The notes beneath the pieces were generated by a model that worked only from the letters and a program-made list of their open reading frames with translations, made no database searches and was not told the DNA's origin. DNA of 64,000 nucleotides from an uncultured Parvularculaceae bacterium (GTDB lineage Bacteria > Pseudomonadota > Alphaproteobacteria > Caulobacterales > Parvularculaceae). Location: contig CAMYLZ010000025.1 of assembly GCA_947259375.1 (NCBI GenBank), positions 62,001 to 126,000 of the forward strand. The letters run 5' to 3'. Numbering within the stretch: position 1 is the stretch's first letter; each line of letters begins with the position of its first letter. Positions 1 through 8,495 of this stretch are shown in pieces. A program made the position numbers and the translations under genes.

Positions 1-99
1 TGATATAAAGAATTGATGGCCGTCGGCTGGTAACGCATATGAGGTAATTCAATACCACATGAATAATTATCTGATTTCAAACAATTTATTCGAAAGTGG

Positions 100-128
100 T
101 TGACGGGAACGGAATTCGGCTTTACCTG
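100..128 (+). promoter_or_regulatory. Candidate sigma-70 promoter for rplM-rpsI
   Basis: TTGACG at 100-105 is a near-perfect -35 box. A 17-nt spacer leads to TACCTG at 123-128, a weak -10 box. This leaves a leader of roughly 90 nt before the rplM ATG at 223. The DNA at 1-99 is AT-rich and I see no gene in it. The assignment rests on motif spacing only. Confidence 0.4.
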
Positions 129-222
129 CCGCGCTTCCAATGCGGCCTGGCGGCGTTTTCTCGTCCGGTGCGCATGAGAATTCAGGACAGTGATCCGAGA
201 ATACGTAACCAGGATACGTGAA

Positions 223-696
223 ATGAAAACCTACGCCATGAAACCGGCGGAAGCGGCGGACCAGAAAAACTGGATCCTGATCGACGCAGAGGGCCTCGTG
301 GTCGGCCGTCTGGCTTCGGTCATTGCAACGCGCCTCCGCGGCAAGCACAAGCCCGCCTATACGCCGCATGTTGATTGCGGCGACAATGTCGTTGTCGTCA
401 ACGCCGAGAAAGTCGCTTTCACCGGCCGCAAGATGACGGACAAGAAATTCTACTGGCATACCGGCCATCCGGGCGGGATCAAGGAACGCACGATGGAAAA
501 ACTCATTGGCGGCGCGCACCCTGAGCGTGTCCTGATGAAAGCCGTCGAGCGCATGATGCCGAAAGACTCGCCGCTCGCCCGCAAGCAGATGACCAATCTG
601 CGCATCTATGCCGGAACCGAGCATCCGCATGAAGCGCAAGCGCCGGTCAAACTCGACGTGGCCGCCATGAACTCCAAGAACCAGAGAGACGCCTAA
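223..696 (+). CDS. rplM: 50S ribosomal protein L13
   Basis: Large-subunit ribosomal protein L13, an early assembly protein that binds 23S rRNA. The 157-residue product matches the family along its whole length. It opens with MKTYAMKP, followed by the conserved LVVGRLAS and [19 protein letters not shown] segments, [12 protein letters not shown], the [16 protein letters not shown] block and the [11 protein letters not shown] motif near the C-terminus. An upstream in-frame GTG at 190 would add 11 residues, but family members begin MKT, so the ATG at 223 is preferred. The stop codon abuts the rpsI start with no gap, the usual L13-S9 operon arrangement. Confidence 0.97.
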   Translation: MKTYAMKPAEAADQKNWILIDAEGLVVGRLASVIATRLRGKHKPAYTPHVDCGDNVVVVNAEKVAFTGRKMTDKKFYWHTGHPGGIKERTMEKLIGGAHPERVLMKAVERMMPKDSPLARKQMTNLRIYAGTEHPHEAQAPVKLDVAAMNSKNQRDA

Positions 697-1188
697 ATGA
701 GCACGACAAGCCTTGAAGACTTGAAAGACGTCGCCGCTGAAGCTGGCGTTGTCGCCGCGCCGGAAGAAGAAACGGTCGTCGCGGAACCGAAGATCGACGA
801 GCTTGGCCGCGCTTATGCGACGGGCAAGCGCAAGACCGCTGTCGCGCGGGTCTGGATCAAACCGGGCTCGGGCCGCATTTCGGTCAATGGCAAGGATCAC
901 ACTGAATATTTCGGTCGCGCCGTGCTGCAGATGATCATCAAGCAGCCTCTGGTCGCCGCTGAACGCAATGATCAGTTCGATGTCGTCTGCACGGTTGCAG
1001 GCTCCGGCCCATCGGGCCAGGCTGGCGCGGTGCGTCACGGCATTGCCCGTGCGCTGACGTTCTATGAGCCAGGGCTGCGTTCAGCCCTGAAAAAAGGCGG
1101 CTTCCTGACGCGTGACAGCCGCGTTGTGGAACGCAAGAAATACGGCCGCAAGAAAGCCCGCCGTTCGTTCCAGTTCTCGAAACGCTAA
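697..1188 (+). CDS. rpsI: 30S ribosomal protein S9
   Basis: Small-subunit ribosomal protein S9, whose basic C-terminal tail reaches the P-site tRNA. The S9 core begins near residue 43 with [18 protein letters not shown] and contains [33 protein letters not shown] and the terminal [20 protein letters not shown] ending in FSKR. The acidic extension of about 40 residues before the core is longer than in enterobacterial S9 but usual in alphaproteobacteria. The ATG follows the rplM stop directly, so the two are probably translationally coupled. The last bases of the gene take part in a short direct duplication (1170-1231). Confidence 0.97.
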   Translation: MSTTSLEDLKDVAAEAGVVAAPEEETVVAEPKIDELGRAYATGKRKTAVARVWIKPGSGRISVNGKDHTEYFGRAVLQMIIKQPLVAAERNDQFDVVCTVAGSGPSGQAGAVRHGIARALTFYEPGLRSALKKGGFLTRDSRVVERKKYGRKKARRSFQFSKR

Positions 1189-1231
1189 TCGCGTTTCTAG
1201 GGCCAGTTCTCGAAACGCTAATCGCGTTTCT
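1170..1231 (+). repeat. Direct repeat of the rpsI 3' end
   Basis: A 29-bp block covering the last rpsI codons and stop (1170-1198) is repeated exactly at 1203-1231, giving a 33-bp period. Each copy contains the inverted repeat GAAACGC-TAATC-GCGTTTC (1179-1197 and 1212-1230), so the mRNA can form two identical hairpins. In the first copy the rpsI stop codon lies in the loop. Slippage or tandem duplication is the simplest origin. Confidence 0.85.
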
Positions 1232-1293
1232 GGAGCAGGGTTTCGAACGAGTTGGCGCGCTTTCGCGCCGGGCTTTCGAAAGATTAATCTTTT

Positions 1294-1340
1294 GGGAAAA
1301 GCCGCAGTCCAGCGTTTATGCCGGGTTGCGGCTTTTCCTT
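1294..1340 (+). terminator. Intrinsic terminator of rplM-rpsI
   Basis: GGAAAAGCCGCA at 1295-1306 pairs perfectly with TGCGGCTTTTCC at 1327-1338 across a 20-nt loop, and the 3' arm runs into a T-rich tract (TTTTCCTTTTC). It lies about 105 bp after the rpsI stop and is the natural end of that transcript. Confidence 0.75.
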
Positions 1341-1385
1341 TTCTAATCGGTAATGTTTGCGCGCATTCCATGTCCGAACGTTAAT

Positions 1386-1414
1386 TTGAGATCGACGTGT
1401 TCGCGCGCGACATT
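1386..1414 (+). promoter_or_regulatory. Possible promoter of a small RNA
   Basis: TTGAGA (1386-1391) and GACATT (1409-1414) are separated by 17 nt, lying between the rpsI terminator and a second plus-strand terminator at 1444. The -10 match is poor. It is listed because something must transcribe into the second terminator. Confidence 0.25.
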
Positions 1415-1419
1415 AGGGT

Positions 1420-1479
1420 CCTCCCACAAAACAGTTTCCAAGGGGCGCCGCTTGATCCAGACGAGCGGCGCCTTTGGTT
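1420..1479 (+). ncRNA. Candidate small RNA ending in an intrinsic terminator
   Basis: Between the rpsI terminator and the convergent tamB 3' end there is no plausible protein gene, yet a second strong plus-strand terminator is present. The stretch before it contains an unpaired CCTCCC, complementary to a Shine-Dalgarno core, which is typical of trans-acting regulatory RNAs. The 5' end is a guess from the weak promoter at 1386. An alternative is that the hairpin is a back-up terminator for rpsI readthrough. Confidence 0.3.
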
Positions 1480-1482
1480 TTT
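1444..1482 (+). terminator. Strong intrinsic terminator
   Basis: GGCGCCGCT at 1444-1452 pairs with AGCGGCGCC at 1464-1472 across an 11-nt loop and is followed by TTTGGTTTTT. The T-run is on the plus strand only, so it ends plus-strand transcripts and shields the convergent tamB gene. Confidence 0.75.
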
Positions 1483-1522
1483 CTGGGGGTGAAATTCTTC
1501 GCCGCGCATTATGTCGCGATGG

Positions 1523-4500
1523 TCAGAAATCTTTCTCCCAGTTCGCCGACACGGTCTGATCGCCATTCTGTTCGAGCTCGCTCTCAATGGTGATGTTGTC
1601 GGTGATTTCATATTTGACGCGCACCGAGCCGTTCTTGCCTTCAGCGTCTTGCGTTGCGGAGACGAAAAACCCTTCAGCGACATATTTTCCGACGGTCAGT
1701 GATCCGCCGCCATTTTCAGGATCGATATCCACATTGAGAAGGTCGAGGCCGACCGCATTGCGCAGCCGTCCGGTCAACCCTTCACCGCCAAACGGCCCGA
1801 CGCCGCTTAATGAGGCGAGGGCTTCAGCCGTTTGAATTGATTCGAATGCGGAGAGTTCCTGCGCCGGCTTGCCAAAAAGGACGAGAGACATCACATCCTC
1901 CGGCGGTCGCGCGGGCGTTGATGTCAGCGAAATGGAAGGTTCGTTTGCCCGCCCTGATATGACGATCGCCGCCGTAACGCCGTCGCCTGCCGCGAGCTCG
2001 GCGCGAATATCAAGTAGCGGGTTGTTTTGGGAAAGCCGGTCGAAACTGATTACGCCGCGTGTCAGGTCGAAACGGCGGCCGGAAAAATCGAGCCACCCTC
2101 GGCGCAAAGACAGATTTCCGAGGATTTGCGGTTCCTCTCGACCGTTCTCGGCGGAGACATTGGCCGACCATTCGCTTTCCAGGCCGCGCCCGCGGATGAA
2201 GACCCGGTCATCCGCGTTGATGCTGATGGCGAAGGCAAGGTTTGATGCTTTGCGCTGGGGCGGCGCGGGCGGCTCGTCGGCGCCGTTATTAAAGGCGATT
2301 ACTTCGATATCGGTGAAGCCTGCGGTGTCTCGGGTTGTGATTTCCGCGTTCAACTCGTCGATTGTGATACGCCCATCAGCCTTTAGCGCATCGAACGGCC
2401 CGGCAATGGATACAACGCCGTCGGCGCGCACCGAACTGACCGGCTCGGCGGATAGTTCAGCGCCGGTGAGCGTCACCGAAAGGTCAATCGACGGATTGTC
2501 GCCCAGGTTCAGCGCGCCCTGGAAAGTGATGGTGTCCGCTTGTTTTTGATCGGCGCCGCGCGCCCCGCCGGAAAACAGGACCGCACTTCCTTCGCCGTTC
2601 AGCTTCGCTCTGGCGTCGGCATGCAGACCGGCGATTGAAAATCCGGTTTCGATCTCGGTATAGGCGCCGTCGCGCAGACTGGCGGCGCCGTTCAACACGG
2701 GCGCAGCCATGTCGCCGTCAATAGTGAGGTTTGCGGCAAGCCGGCCTTCAACCGTTTGAAATGTTGGCGGCAGATAAGCGGCAATCGCCTGGATGTCGTC
2801 GTCAAAGCGAAAATATCCGTTGACCGGCCCGGCCATATCGACGCCGATACGGGGCGCTCTTGTCAACCGTGCGGGCAGCGAGATGCGCATGTCAAGACGC
2901 TCATCAGCGCCAGCGTCGCTCAGCAATATTGCCGTTCCATCCCAATTAAACTTTCCGGCGATCGCGGCGTTGTCGTCATCGAGTAAGAGCGAGCGCAGTT
3001 TGAAATCTCCATGCGCCGGCGTATCGGTATCCGTATCGAGCGCCAATGTCAGGGAAATTTGCCCATCCGCATTTGGAATGTTGACGTCTCGCAGCGCCGC
3101 CGCCGCGCGCCAGCGGTTTTGCGTTAGCGCTCCGTCAAACGCGATGGTTCCTGTCGCGCCATAGGCGAGGCGCAGATTGTCGATTGTTACGCCGTCATCA
3201 AGGCGAATTGTCGCCGGCGTGGTGAGGCGGGCGGCGTTGTCGGCAATCAATGCCTCGAATTCCTGCAGCATGATGACGGGCGTTCCGCGTAAGGCGATTT
3301 GCGCCCGTGCCTCATAATTGCTGACGGCGCCGATGGCCGGCGCGAAAAGCGTCGCCCCCGCGAGCGACAGATCGACAGCGCCGGGCGGGCCGGCCGCGTT
3401 CATGCTCAGTGATGCAACGGAAAAATCGTTGACGCTTAATGATTGAACATTGGCGGAAAGATCGTTGAGCGCCCCGTCGCGGGAAAGAACGCCATTGATT
3501 GCCGCATCGCCGCTAACAAAGACGCCTGGCCATGGTTCGGCGCCATCCTCGCCGGCATAGACGATTTCAAGCGTTACGGTTTGCAGTTTCGGGTCGAATG
3601 CGCCAGCGCCCTCTAAGGTAAAACGCCGGCCTGAATAAATGAGCTTCGGCGCCCGTATGAGACCGGCCTGGTTCGAGCGCAATTGCGCTTCGAGCCGCCG
3701 CGGCGCGCCATCGCGGGCGGTGGCGACAATTTCGCCGGTGGGACGGGCGGGAAGCCCGGCAAGCGCGGCCTTGACGGACATTGGCGGCATGGCGCCGTCT
3801 TGTGTTTTCAGGGCCGGGGTTTCGAAATTCGCCAGCATCGTGAGCCGATCAAGCGGGCCCGAAACATCGACATCGCCGGTGAATTCTCCCGACGGGCCGA
3901 GGCCAGGCGATAGCGCATTCAAGGCGTTTTCGTTGAGCGAAAAATCGCCGATAAATGTCAGGTTATTGGTGGGCGGAGCAAATGCGCCATCGCCGCGCAA
4001 CCGTGCGCCAATCTCGGTGATCAAGGATAGGTTTTGTACATTAATCGGCGCGTCGGACGCGATGCTGAAATCCGAGCGCAATTCAGCGCCTTGTGCGAGG
4101 AGGCCGGGCAGGCGTTCATTTTCACCAAGGATTGCAATGATCGCGCCGGAAAGTTCCTGCTCAAGGTCAGTGCGTCCTTCCGCGAGGCTCAATGACGCCT
4201 TTTCGCCGATAAGCGTGCCGGTCAACGCATAATCGTCGCGCCGCCATTTGAGATGCGCGTTGAGTGTCGCGCTTGTCCCGATGACGTCTTGTACAGGCGG
4301 GCGATAATCGGTTGTGAATTCGGCCTTGATAGCGGCGCTAAGCTCATCGACGCCGCCATTGCGCGTCCGCCAGGTCAACGCTCCGGTCGCTTCGCCGAGG
4401 GCCGATTTGAACGATCGGATCGCCATGGCGCCGCCGCGCCGGTCGAAATCGAAACGGGCCGCCAGCGTTATAGGCGCAGCGAGTTCGGGCGCGCGTGAGA

Positions 4501-5323
4501 CGCGTTCGCCCGGGGCAAAGCGGATATCCGCGTCAAAACCGGTGAAGTCTTCAAAATTGCTGCTGAAGGCGGCTTCAAGGTCGCCAAAGCCGCTGAGCCT
4601 TCCCTCGATATTAAGGGCGGCCGCCGCGATTGTACTGTCGGCGCTCGCTCTTAGCCGCAACGGTCCGTCGAGACCGGCCAGTGACGCGATAACGCCATTC
4701 GCCCCGGTTTTGAGGCTTGCATCGACAAAAAACCGGTCGCTGCGCGGCGCTTTTTCAAAAACGAGTTGGACCTCGTCATCCCCCGCAGCGCCGGATAGCG
4801 TGAGGCGCAGTTCCATGTCGGGCCCGTCAAAATGCGCGGCGCCCGCGCCGTCGAGGCGTTTCATTTCGCCGCCCAGATTGATCCGGAGATCGATGATCTC
4901 CAGCGCGGCGATAGAAAGGTTCGGCGCGTCGATTGAAAGGTCGATGCGTGCGGCCTTGTCTTCACTTTCGCCCGGCGGCGGCTCGCGCAGGAGGCGGGCG
5001 TGCGAAAGGCGGGCTTCGTCGATCAGAATCCGGCCCCGCAAAAGCGCCAGCGGGCGCCAACGCAGTTCCAGACGGCGGACAGTGAGCCAGGGGCCGGCGT
5101 CATCATTCAGCGTGATGCCGTCAAGAACCAGCAGCCCTGGCGGCGCGCCTTTGAGGGCGCCGATTTCGGCGGTGCTGTCCAGGGCGTCGCCAAGTTCGGA
5201 TTCGATAATTTGCGCCAGCAAGGCGCGGCCAGGCGGCGTGTGGAATAGCCCGACCCAGCCTGTGATAATCAGGGTAAAGAACAGTGCGACGGCAATCGCT
5301 GTTATCGTGAGCAGATGGCGCAT
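1523..5323 (-). CDS. tamB: Translocation and assembly module subunit TamB
   Basis: Inner-membrane-anchored periplasmic protein of the TAM complex, which works with TamA in outer-membrane assembly and probably in moving lipid between membranes. The 1266-residue product starts with one hydrophobic anchor (about residues 5-27). A very long, repetitive, beta-rich region follows, as in AsmA/TamB-like proteins. The C-terminal DUF490 domain is recognisable from the LVLFGKPAQELSAFES segment, the GGSLTVGKYV motif and a final beta strand ending WEKDF. The ATG at 5323 shares its A with the tamA stop (TGATG), preferred over an in-frame TTG at 5326, so the genes are coupled. Transcription runs from tamA. 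Confidence 0.93.
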   Translation of the reverse strand: MRHLLTITAIAVALFFTLIITGWVGLFHTPPGRALLAQIIESELGDALDSTAEIGALKGAPPGLLVLDGITLNDDAGPWLTVRRLELRWRPLALLRGRILIDEARLSHARLLREPPPGESEDKAARIDLSIDAPNLSIAALEIIDLRINLGGEMKRLDGAGAAHFDGPDMELRLTLSGAAGDDEVQLVFEKAPRSDRFFVDASLKTGANGVIASLAGLDGPLRLRASADSTIAAAALNIEGRLSGFGDLEAAFSSNFEDFTGFDADIRFAPGERVSRAPELAAPITLAARFDFDRRGGAMAIRSFKSALGEATGALTWRTRNGGVDELSAAIKAEFTTDYRPPVQDVIGTSATLNAHLKWRRDDYALTGTLIGEKASLSLAEGRTDLEQELSGAIIAILGENERLPGLLAQGAELRSDFSIASDAPINVQNLSLITEIGARLRGDGAFAPPTNNLTFIGDFSLNENALNALSPGLGPSGEFTGDVDVSGPLDRLTMLANFETPALKTQDGAMPPMSVKAALAGLPARPTGEIVATARDGAPRRLEAQLRSNQAGLIRAPKLIYSGRRFTLEGAGAFDPKLQTVTLEIVYAGEDGAEPWPGVFVSGDAAINGVLSRDGALNDLSANVQSLSVNDFSVASLSMNAAGPPGAVDLSLAGATLFAPAIGAVSNYEARAQIALRGTPVIMLQEFEALIADNAARLTTPATIRLDDGVTIDNLRLAYGATGTIAFDGALTQNRWRAAAALRDVNIPNADGQISLTLALDTDTDTPAHGDFKLRSLLLDDDNAAIAGKFNWDGTAILLSDAGADERLDMRISLPARLTRAPRIGVDMAGPVNGYFRFDDDIQAIAAYLPPTFQTVEGRLAANLTIDGDMAAPVLNGAASLRDGAYTEIETGFSIAGLHADARAKLNGEGSAVLFSGGARGADQKQADTITFQGALNLGDNPSIDLSVTLTGAELSAEPVSSVRADGVVSIAGPFDALKADGRITIDELNAEITTRDTAGFTDIEVIAFNNGADEPPAPPQRKASNLAFAISINADDRVFIRGRGLESEWSANVSAENGREEPQILGNLSLRRGWLDFSGRRFDLTRGVISFDRLSQNNPLLDIRAELAAGDGVTAAIVISGRANEPSISLTSTPARPPEDVMSLVLFGKPAQELSAFESIQTAEALASLSGVGPFGGEGLTGRLRNAVGLDLLNVDIDPENGGGSLTVGKYVAEGFFVSATQDAEGKNGSVRVKYEITDNITIESELEQNGDQTVSANWEKDF

Positions 5324-7107
5324 CAAAATGGCTGTCCCAGCGCAATATATAGCTGAAAATCGCTGTCGGTTTCTCGCTTGTCCAATGGGAAGGCGACATC
5401 GACCCGGAGCGGTCCAATCGGCGTGAAATATCGAACGCCGCCGCCATAGCCGATAAAGAATGCATCATTGAAGTCCGGCAGATTATCGGATGAAACCGAG
5501 CCGGCATCGACAAATGCCGCAAATTGCAGGTTTTTGATCGTCTTGAACCGCGCCTCGAGGGCGCCGTCGATGCGAGACAAGCCGCCTATCGGATCATTAT
5601 CGGCGTCAAGCGGGCCGGCTTCCTGAAATGAAAAACCGCGCACCGAGCCGCCGCCGCCCGCATAAAAGCGTTTGTTGCGGGGCAGATTTTCGAGCGTATT
5701 GGCGAAGGTCGCGCCAAGCGCCGCGCGCGCCGCCAGGGTGACCCGTTCATCGCCGCCGAAATGCACGCGTCCGCGCGCAGCAAGTTCGGTCTGGGTGAAG
5801 CTGTCAGAACCGGTATAGGGGGTCACTGTCCACGAGGCGCGGAAGCCTTTGGTGGGATTCAACAGGTCGTTTTCGGAATTCCAGATCACCGAGAGCGGCG
5901 TCGAGACGAAATAGGTGCGTTCTTCGGTTCCGTTGTCGCGAATCTTCGAGGTTTCGAGCGCAAGCGCGCCTCGGGTTTCGAGGTTATCATTGAGCCAATT
6001 CCGCGTCAGTCCGCCGGAGAGTTTCAAAGAGCGGGCGTTGAAAGCGTCTGTTGTCTCATTCTCAAATGCGCCGCTGGCGAAAGCGCGTGCGCCAAGCCGC
6101 GGCAGCGGGCGCGCAATGGTGGCGGTGAATGATTGTTCGACTTCGGAACCGGCAATTTCGAGACGCGAATTTTCGCCATGGCCGAATAGGTTGCGATGTT
6201 CGAAGAACAGCCGCCCGCCCGGTCCCTCTGCGGTCGAGTAGGAAACGCCCGCGCCAATGGTCCGCTGCTTGCGCTCTTCCAGCCGGACGATGACCGGCGC
6301 TATGCCGTTTTCGTCGATGGCGCCCGGCGCGACATCAATGCTGGCGAACAGACCGGTCTTGCGCAGGGCGTTTGAATAGCTATTGAGCTTTGAGCGGTCG
6401 AACTCCTCACCTTCTTCCCATGTTTTCATCCGGGCAAGGAAGACCGGATCAGTTTTTTCCGCACCCTCTATGCGCGGCGCGCCGAATTTCGCTTTCGGGC
6501 CGCTCCGGAAAACAAAGACGGCGCTGGCTTCTCCGGTTTCAAAATTCGCTATGGCGCGGCGCGCGACGATTTCAGCCGCCGGGTAACCACTTCGCCACAA
6601 GGCGCTCTGAAATTCTTCCTGGCGCGCCCGCAAGCTCGCGCCGTCGGCTGCGCCTTTGGTTTCGACGCCAGCATCGGCGAAAGTGAGGGGACGGCCTTCG
6701 ACTTCGTCTTCATAGAGCACTTCATATTCGATGATGCGAAAGGCCGGGCCGGTATCAACGGAAAAGATGACTTCCGGCTTGGCGCCATTGTCACCGGGAA
6801 TAAGCCTGAAATCAGCGGCGCCGGCATAATATCCGGCGGCGCGTAAGGCCTCGCCGAAGGCTTGTGCATCCCGGCGCGCCGCCCGGCGCAAGGCCGCGGC
6901 GGTCGGGTATTCGCGCGCGCCCTTCATCAAGTCGGAGATCTGGGCAAGTCGCGCTTTGAGGCCGTTGGGCGCGCCTTCAATCGCCGCTTTGTAGGTCTCC
7001 GCCCCGTGGGCCTGTGCAATAAGCGCCAACCACGCGAACCCGGCGGCCGCCAGTCGCGTTTTGGAAATATCAGCAAAGTCAGAAACTTGGCGCCGTTTAC
7101 GCAGCAT
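5323..7107 (-). CDS. tamA: Translocation and assembly module subunit TamA (Omp85 family)
   Basis: Outer-membrane Omp85-family partner of TamB. From the ATG at 7107 the 594-residue protein has a basic start, a hydrophobic stretch (LAAAGFAWLALIAQAHG) that fits a signal peptide, POTRA-type repeats to about residue 290, and a C-terminal 16-strand-type beta-barrel. Family landmarks are the FYAGGGGSVRGFSFQ motif (the conserved VRGF) and the terminal barrel strands with VDVAFPLDK ending in GQPF. An in-frame ATG at 7179 would add 24 residues ahead of the signal peptide and is less likely. The 7108-7364 gap to the divergent sulfotransferase gene should hold both promoters, but I could not pick convincing boxes. 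Confidence 0.92.
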   Translation of the reverse strand: MLRKRRQVSDFADISKTRLAAAGFAWLALIAQAHGAETYKAAIEGAPNGLKARLAQISDLMKGAREYPTAAALRRAARRDAQAFGEALRAAGYYAGAADFRLIPGDNGAKPEVIFSVDTGPAFRIIEYEVLYEDEVEGRPLTFADAGVETKGAADGASLRARQEEFQSALWRSGYPAAEIVARRAIANFETGEASAVFVFRSGPKAKFGAPRIEGAEKTDPVFLARMKTWEEGEEFDRSKLNSYSNALRKTGLFASIDVAPGAIDENGIAPVIVRLEERKQRTIGAGVSYSTAEGPGGRLFFEHRNLFGHGENSRLEIAGSEVEQSFTATIARPLPRLGARAFASGAFENETTDAFNARSLKLSGGLTRNWLNDNLETRGALALETSKIRDNGTEERTYFVSTPLSVIWNSENDLLNPTKGFRASWTVTPYTGSDSFTQTELAARGRVHFGGDERVTLAARAALGATFANTLENLPRNKRFYAGGGGSVRGFSFQEAGPLDADNDPIGGLSRIDGALEARFKTIKNLQFAAFVDAGSVSSDNLPDFNDAFFIGYGGGVRYFTPIGPLRVDVAFPLDKRETDSDFQLYIALGQPF

Positions 7108-7364
7108 CTTTCCGCTCGGTCGCCGCCGCAGCGCCGATCTTGTCGCCGGCGGCGGTTCTCCATTGTTGAATTGCTGCACGGAACCCTGTCATGTTCAGGT
7201 TAACCATGTGCTGCAAAATGGCGCTTTCAAGAGGTTCAACGTCCGGAAAATCACTCTTCCGTCGCGGCATTCTGAACGGTTAACAAGGCGGGATTATGGC
7301 CGTGGCGGCCAGACTGCGCTATGCCGCCTATTTCGAATGTAACGATCAAAAGGATGGCTTTTCC

Positions 7365-8495
7365 ATGGCGCACCCCCTGAGCGGCGCAAATATCGCAACC
7401 CTGATGACGGTCGCAGGGCGTTCCGGCCTGCCGAGCCATGCCTTGCAAGGGCTGGGGATCGGCCTGGCGGCGCTCGGCCGTTGGCCGTTTTCAACAATCG
7501 AAAAGCTGGTGCTCGAGAGCAAACTGCCGAAAGCTGAGGAAATGCCGGCGCCGGTTTTCATTCTTGGCCATTGGCGATCGGGGACGACGCATCTTTACAA
7601 CATCATGTGCGAGAGCGGCGAATGGGGTTTCGTGCCGCCGGTAGCGACGGGCCTGCCGTGGGATTTGTTCGGCATCGCCAAAGTCTTTAGCCCGCTGCTG
7701 GAGCGCGCTTTGCCCGAGCACCGCTATATCGACAATATTCCGGTGACGCCGACCAGCCCGCAGGAAGACGAAATCGGCATCGCCAATATGTCGGAAGCGT
7801 CGTTCTATCACGGCATCTATTTCCCACGGGCGTTCGCGGAAAATGTCAGCCGCGGGTTGTTCTTCGATGGATGCTCGACGGCGGACGTCCGAAACTGGCG
7901 CAAACAATTCACTTATTTCCTGCGCAAGCTCTATCTGCATCAAGGCGAAAAGCCGCTCTTGATCAAGAACCCGGTTTATACGGCTCGCTTCGCCATGCTG
8001 CGGGAGATGTTCCCGGAGGCGAAATTCATCCACATTCACCGTAATCCGTATGACGTTTTCGTTTCCATGCGGAATTTCTATACAAAGCTGCTGAAGGAAT
8101 TTGCGCTGCAAGGCTATGATCATGTGGATATTGATGAGACAATCCTCTCGGTTTATGACCGGATGATGCGTGCTTATGAGCGTGACGCAGCGGCAGTTCC
8201 CGCCGACCAGCTGGTTGAGCTGCGTTATGATGATCTCGACGCGGACCCCATGGCAGCGCTCGGCAAGGTTTACGATGGGCTGTCGCTGCCCGGTCTCGAA
8301 GAGGCGAGGCCGAAATTCGAGCGCTATCTCGCCTCGGTCGCGACATTCAAGAAGAACAAGTTCGACTATTCCGACGAGGCTGCGGCCAAGGTTGAGGCGC
8401 GTCTTGGCTATTTTATCGAAAAGTGGGGTTATAAGCGGCCGGGCGCGGATGCCGGCAAGGGCGAAGGGGCGCGTCATGGGGAACACGCTGCATAG
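7365..8495 (+). CDS. Sulfotransferase family protein
   Basis: Predicted PAPS-dependent sulfotransferase (Sulfotransfer_3 type) of 376 residues. The 5'-phosphosulfate loop is at about residues 66-78 (ILGHWRSGTTHL). The 3'-phosphate motif is near 220-240 (FIHIHRNPYDVFVSMRNFYT), with Arg-Asn-Pro then Ser as in the family. The acceptor cannot be read from sequence. The gene overlaps the next one by 20 bp and heads a four-gene run ending beside the hopanoid genes, so a lipid or terpenoid acceptor is an attractive but unproven idea. The ATG at 7365 follows AAAAGG and is preferred over 7296, since the protein before it lacks family similarity. Confidence 0.85.
   Translation: MAHPLSGANIATLMTVAGRSGLPSHALQGLGIGLAALGRWPFSTIEKLVLESKLPKAEEMPAPVFILGHWRSGTTHLYNIMCESGEWGFVPPVATGLPWDLFGIAKVFSPLLERALPEHRYIDNIPVTPTSPQEDEIGIANMSEASFYHGIYFPRAFAENVSRGLFFDGCSTADVRNWRKQFTYFLRKLYLHQGEKPLLIKNPVYTARFAMLREMFPEAKFIHIHRNPYDVFVSMRNFYTKLLKEFALQGYDHVDIDETILSVYDRMMRAYERDAAAVPADQLVELRYDDLDADPMAALGKVYDGLSLPGLEEARPKFERYLASVATFKKNKFDYSDEAAAKVEARLGYFIEKWGYKRPGADAGKGEGARHGEHAA

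Noticed and set aside
1-189. Ribosomal leader or 3' end of an upstream gene
   Set aside because: The DNA is AT-rich and contains a likely promoter, but I found no conserved leader structure or coding frame.
67-1038. Long minus-strand open frame (323 codons) over rplM-rpsI
   Set aside because: It runs antisense to two certain ribosomal genes and has no family features.
4314-5426. Plus-strand open frame of 370 codons over tamB
   Set aside because: Low-complexity Ser/Ala/Arg composition typical of a shadow of a GC-rich gene.
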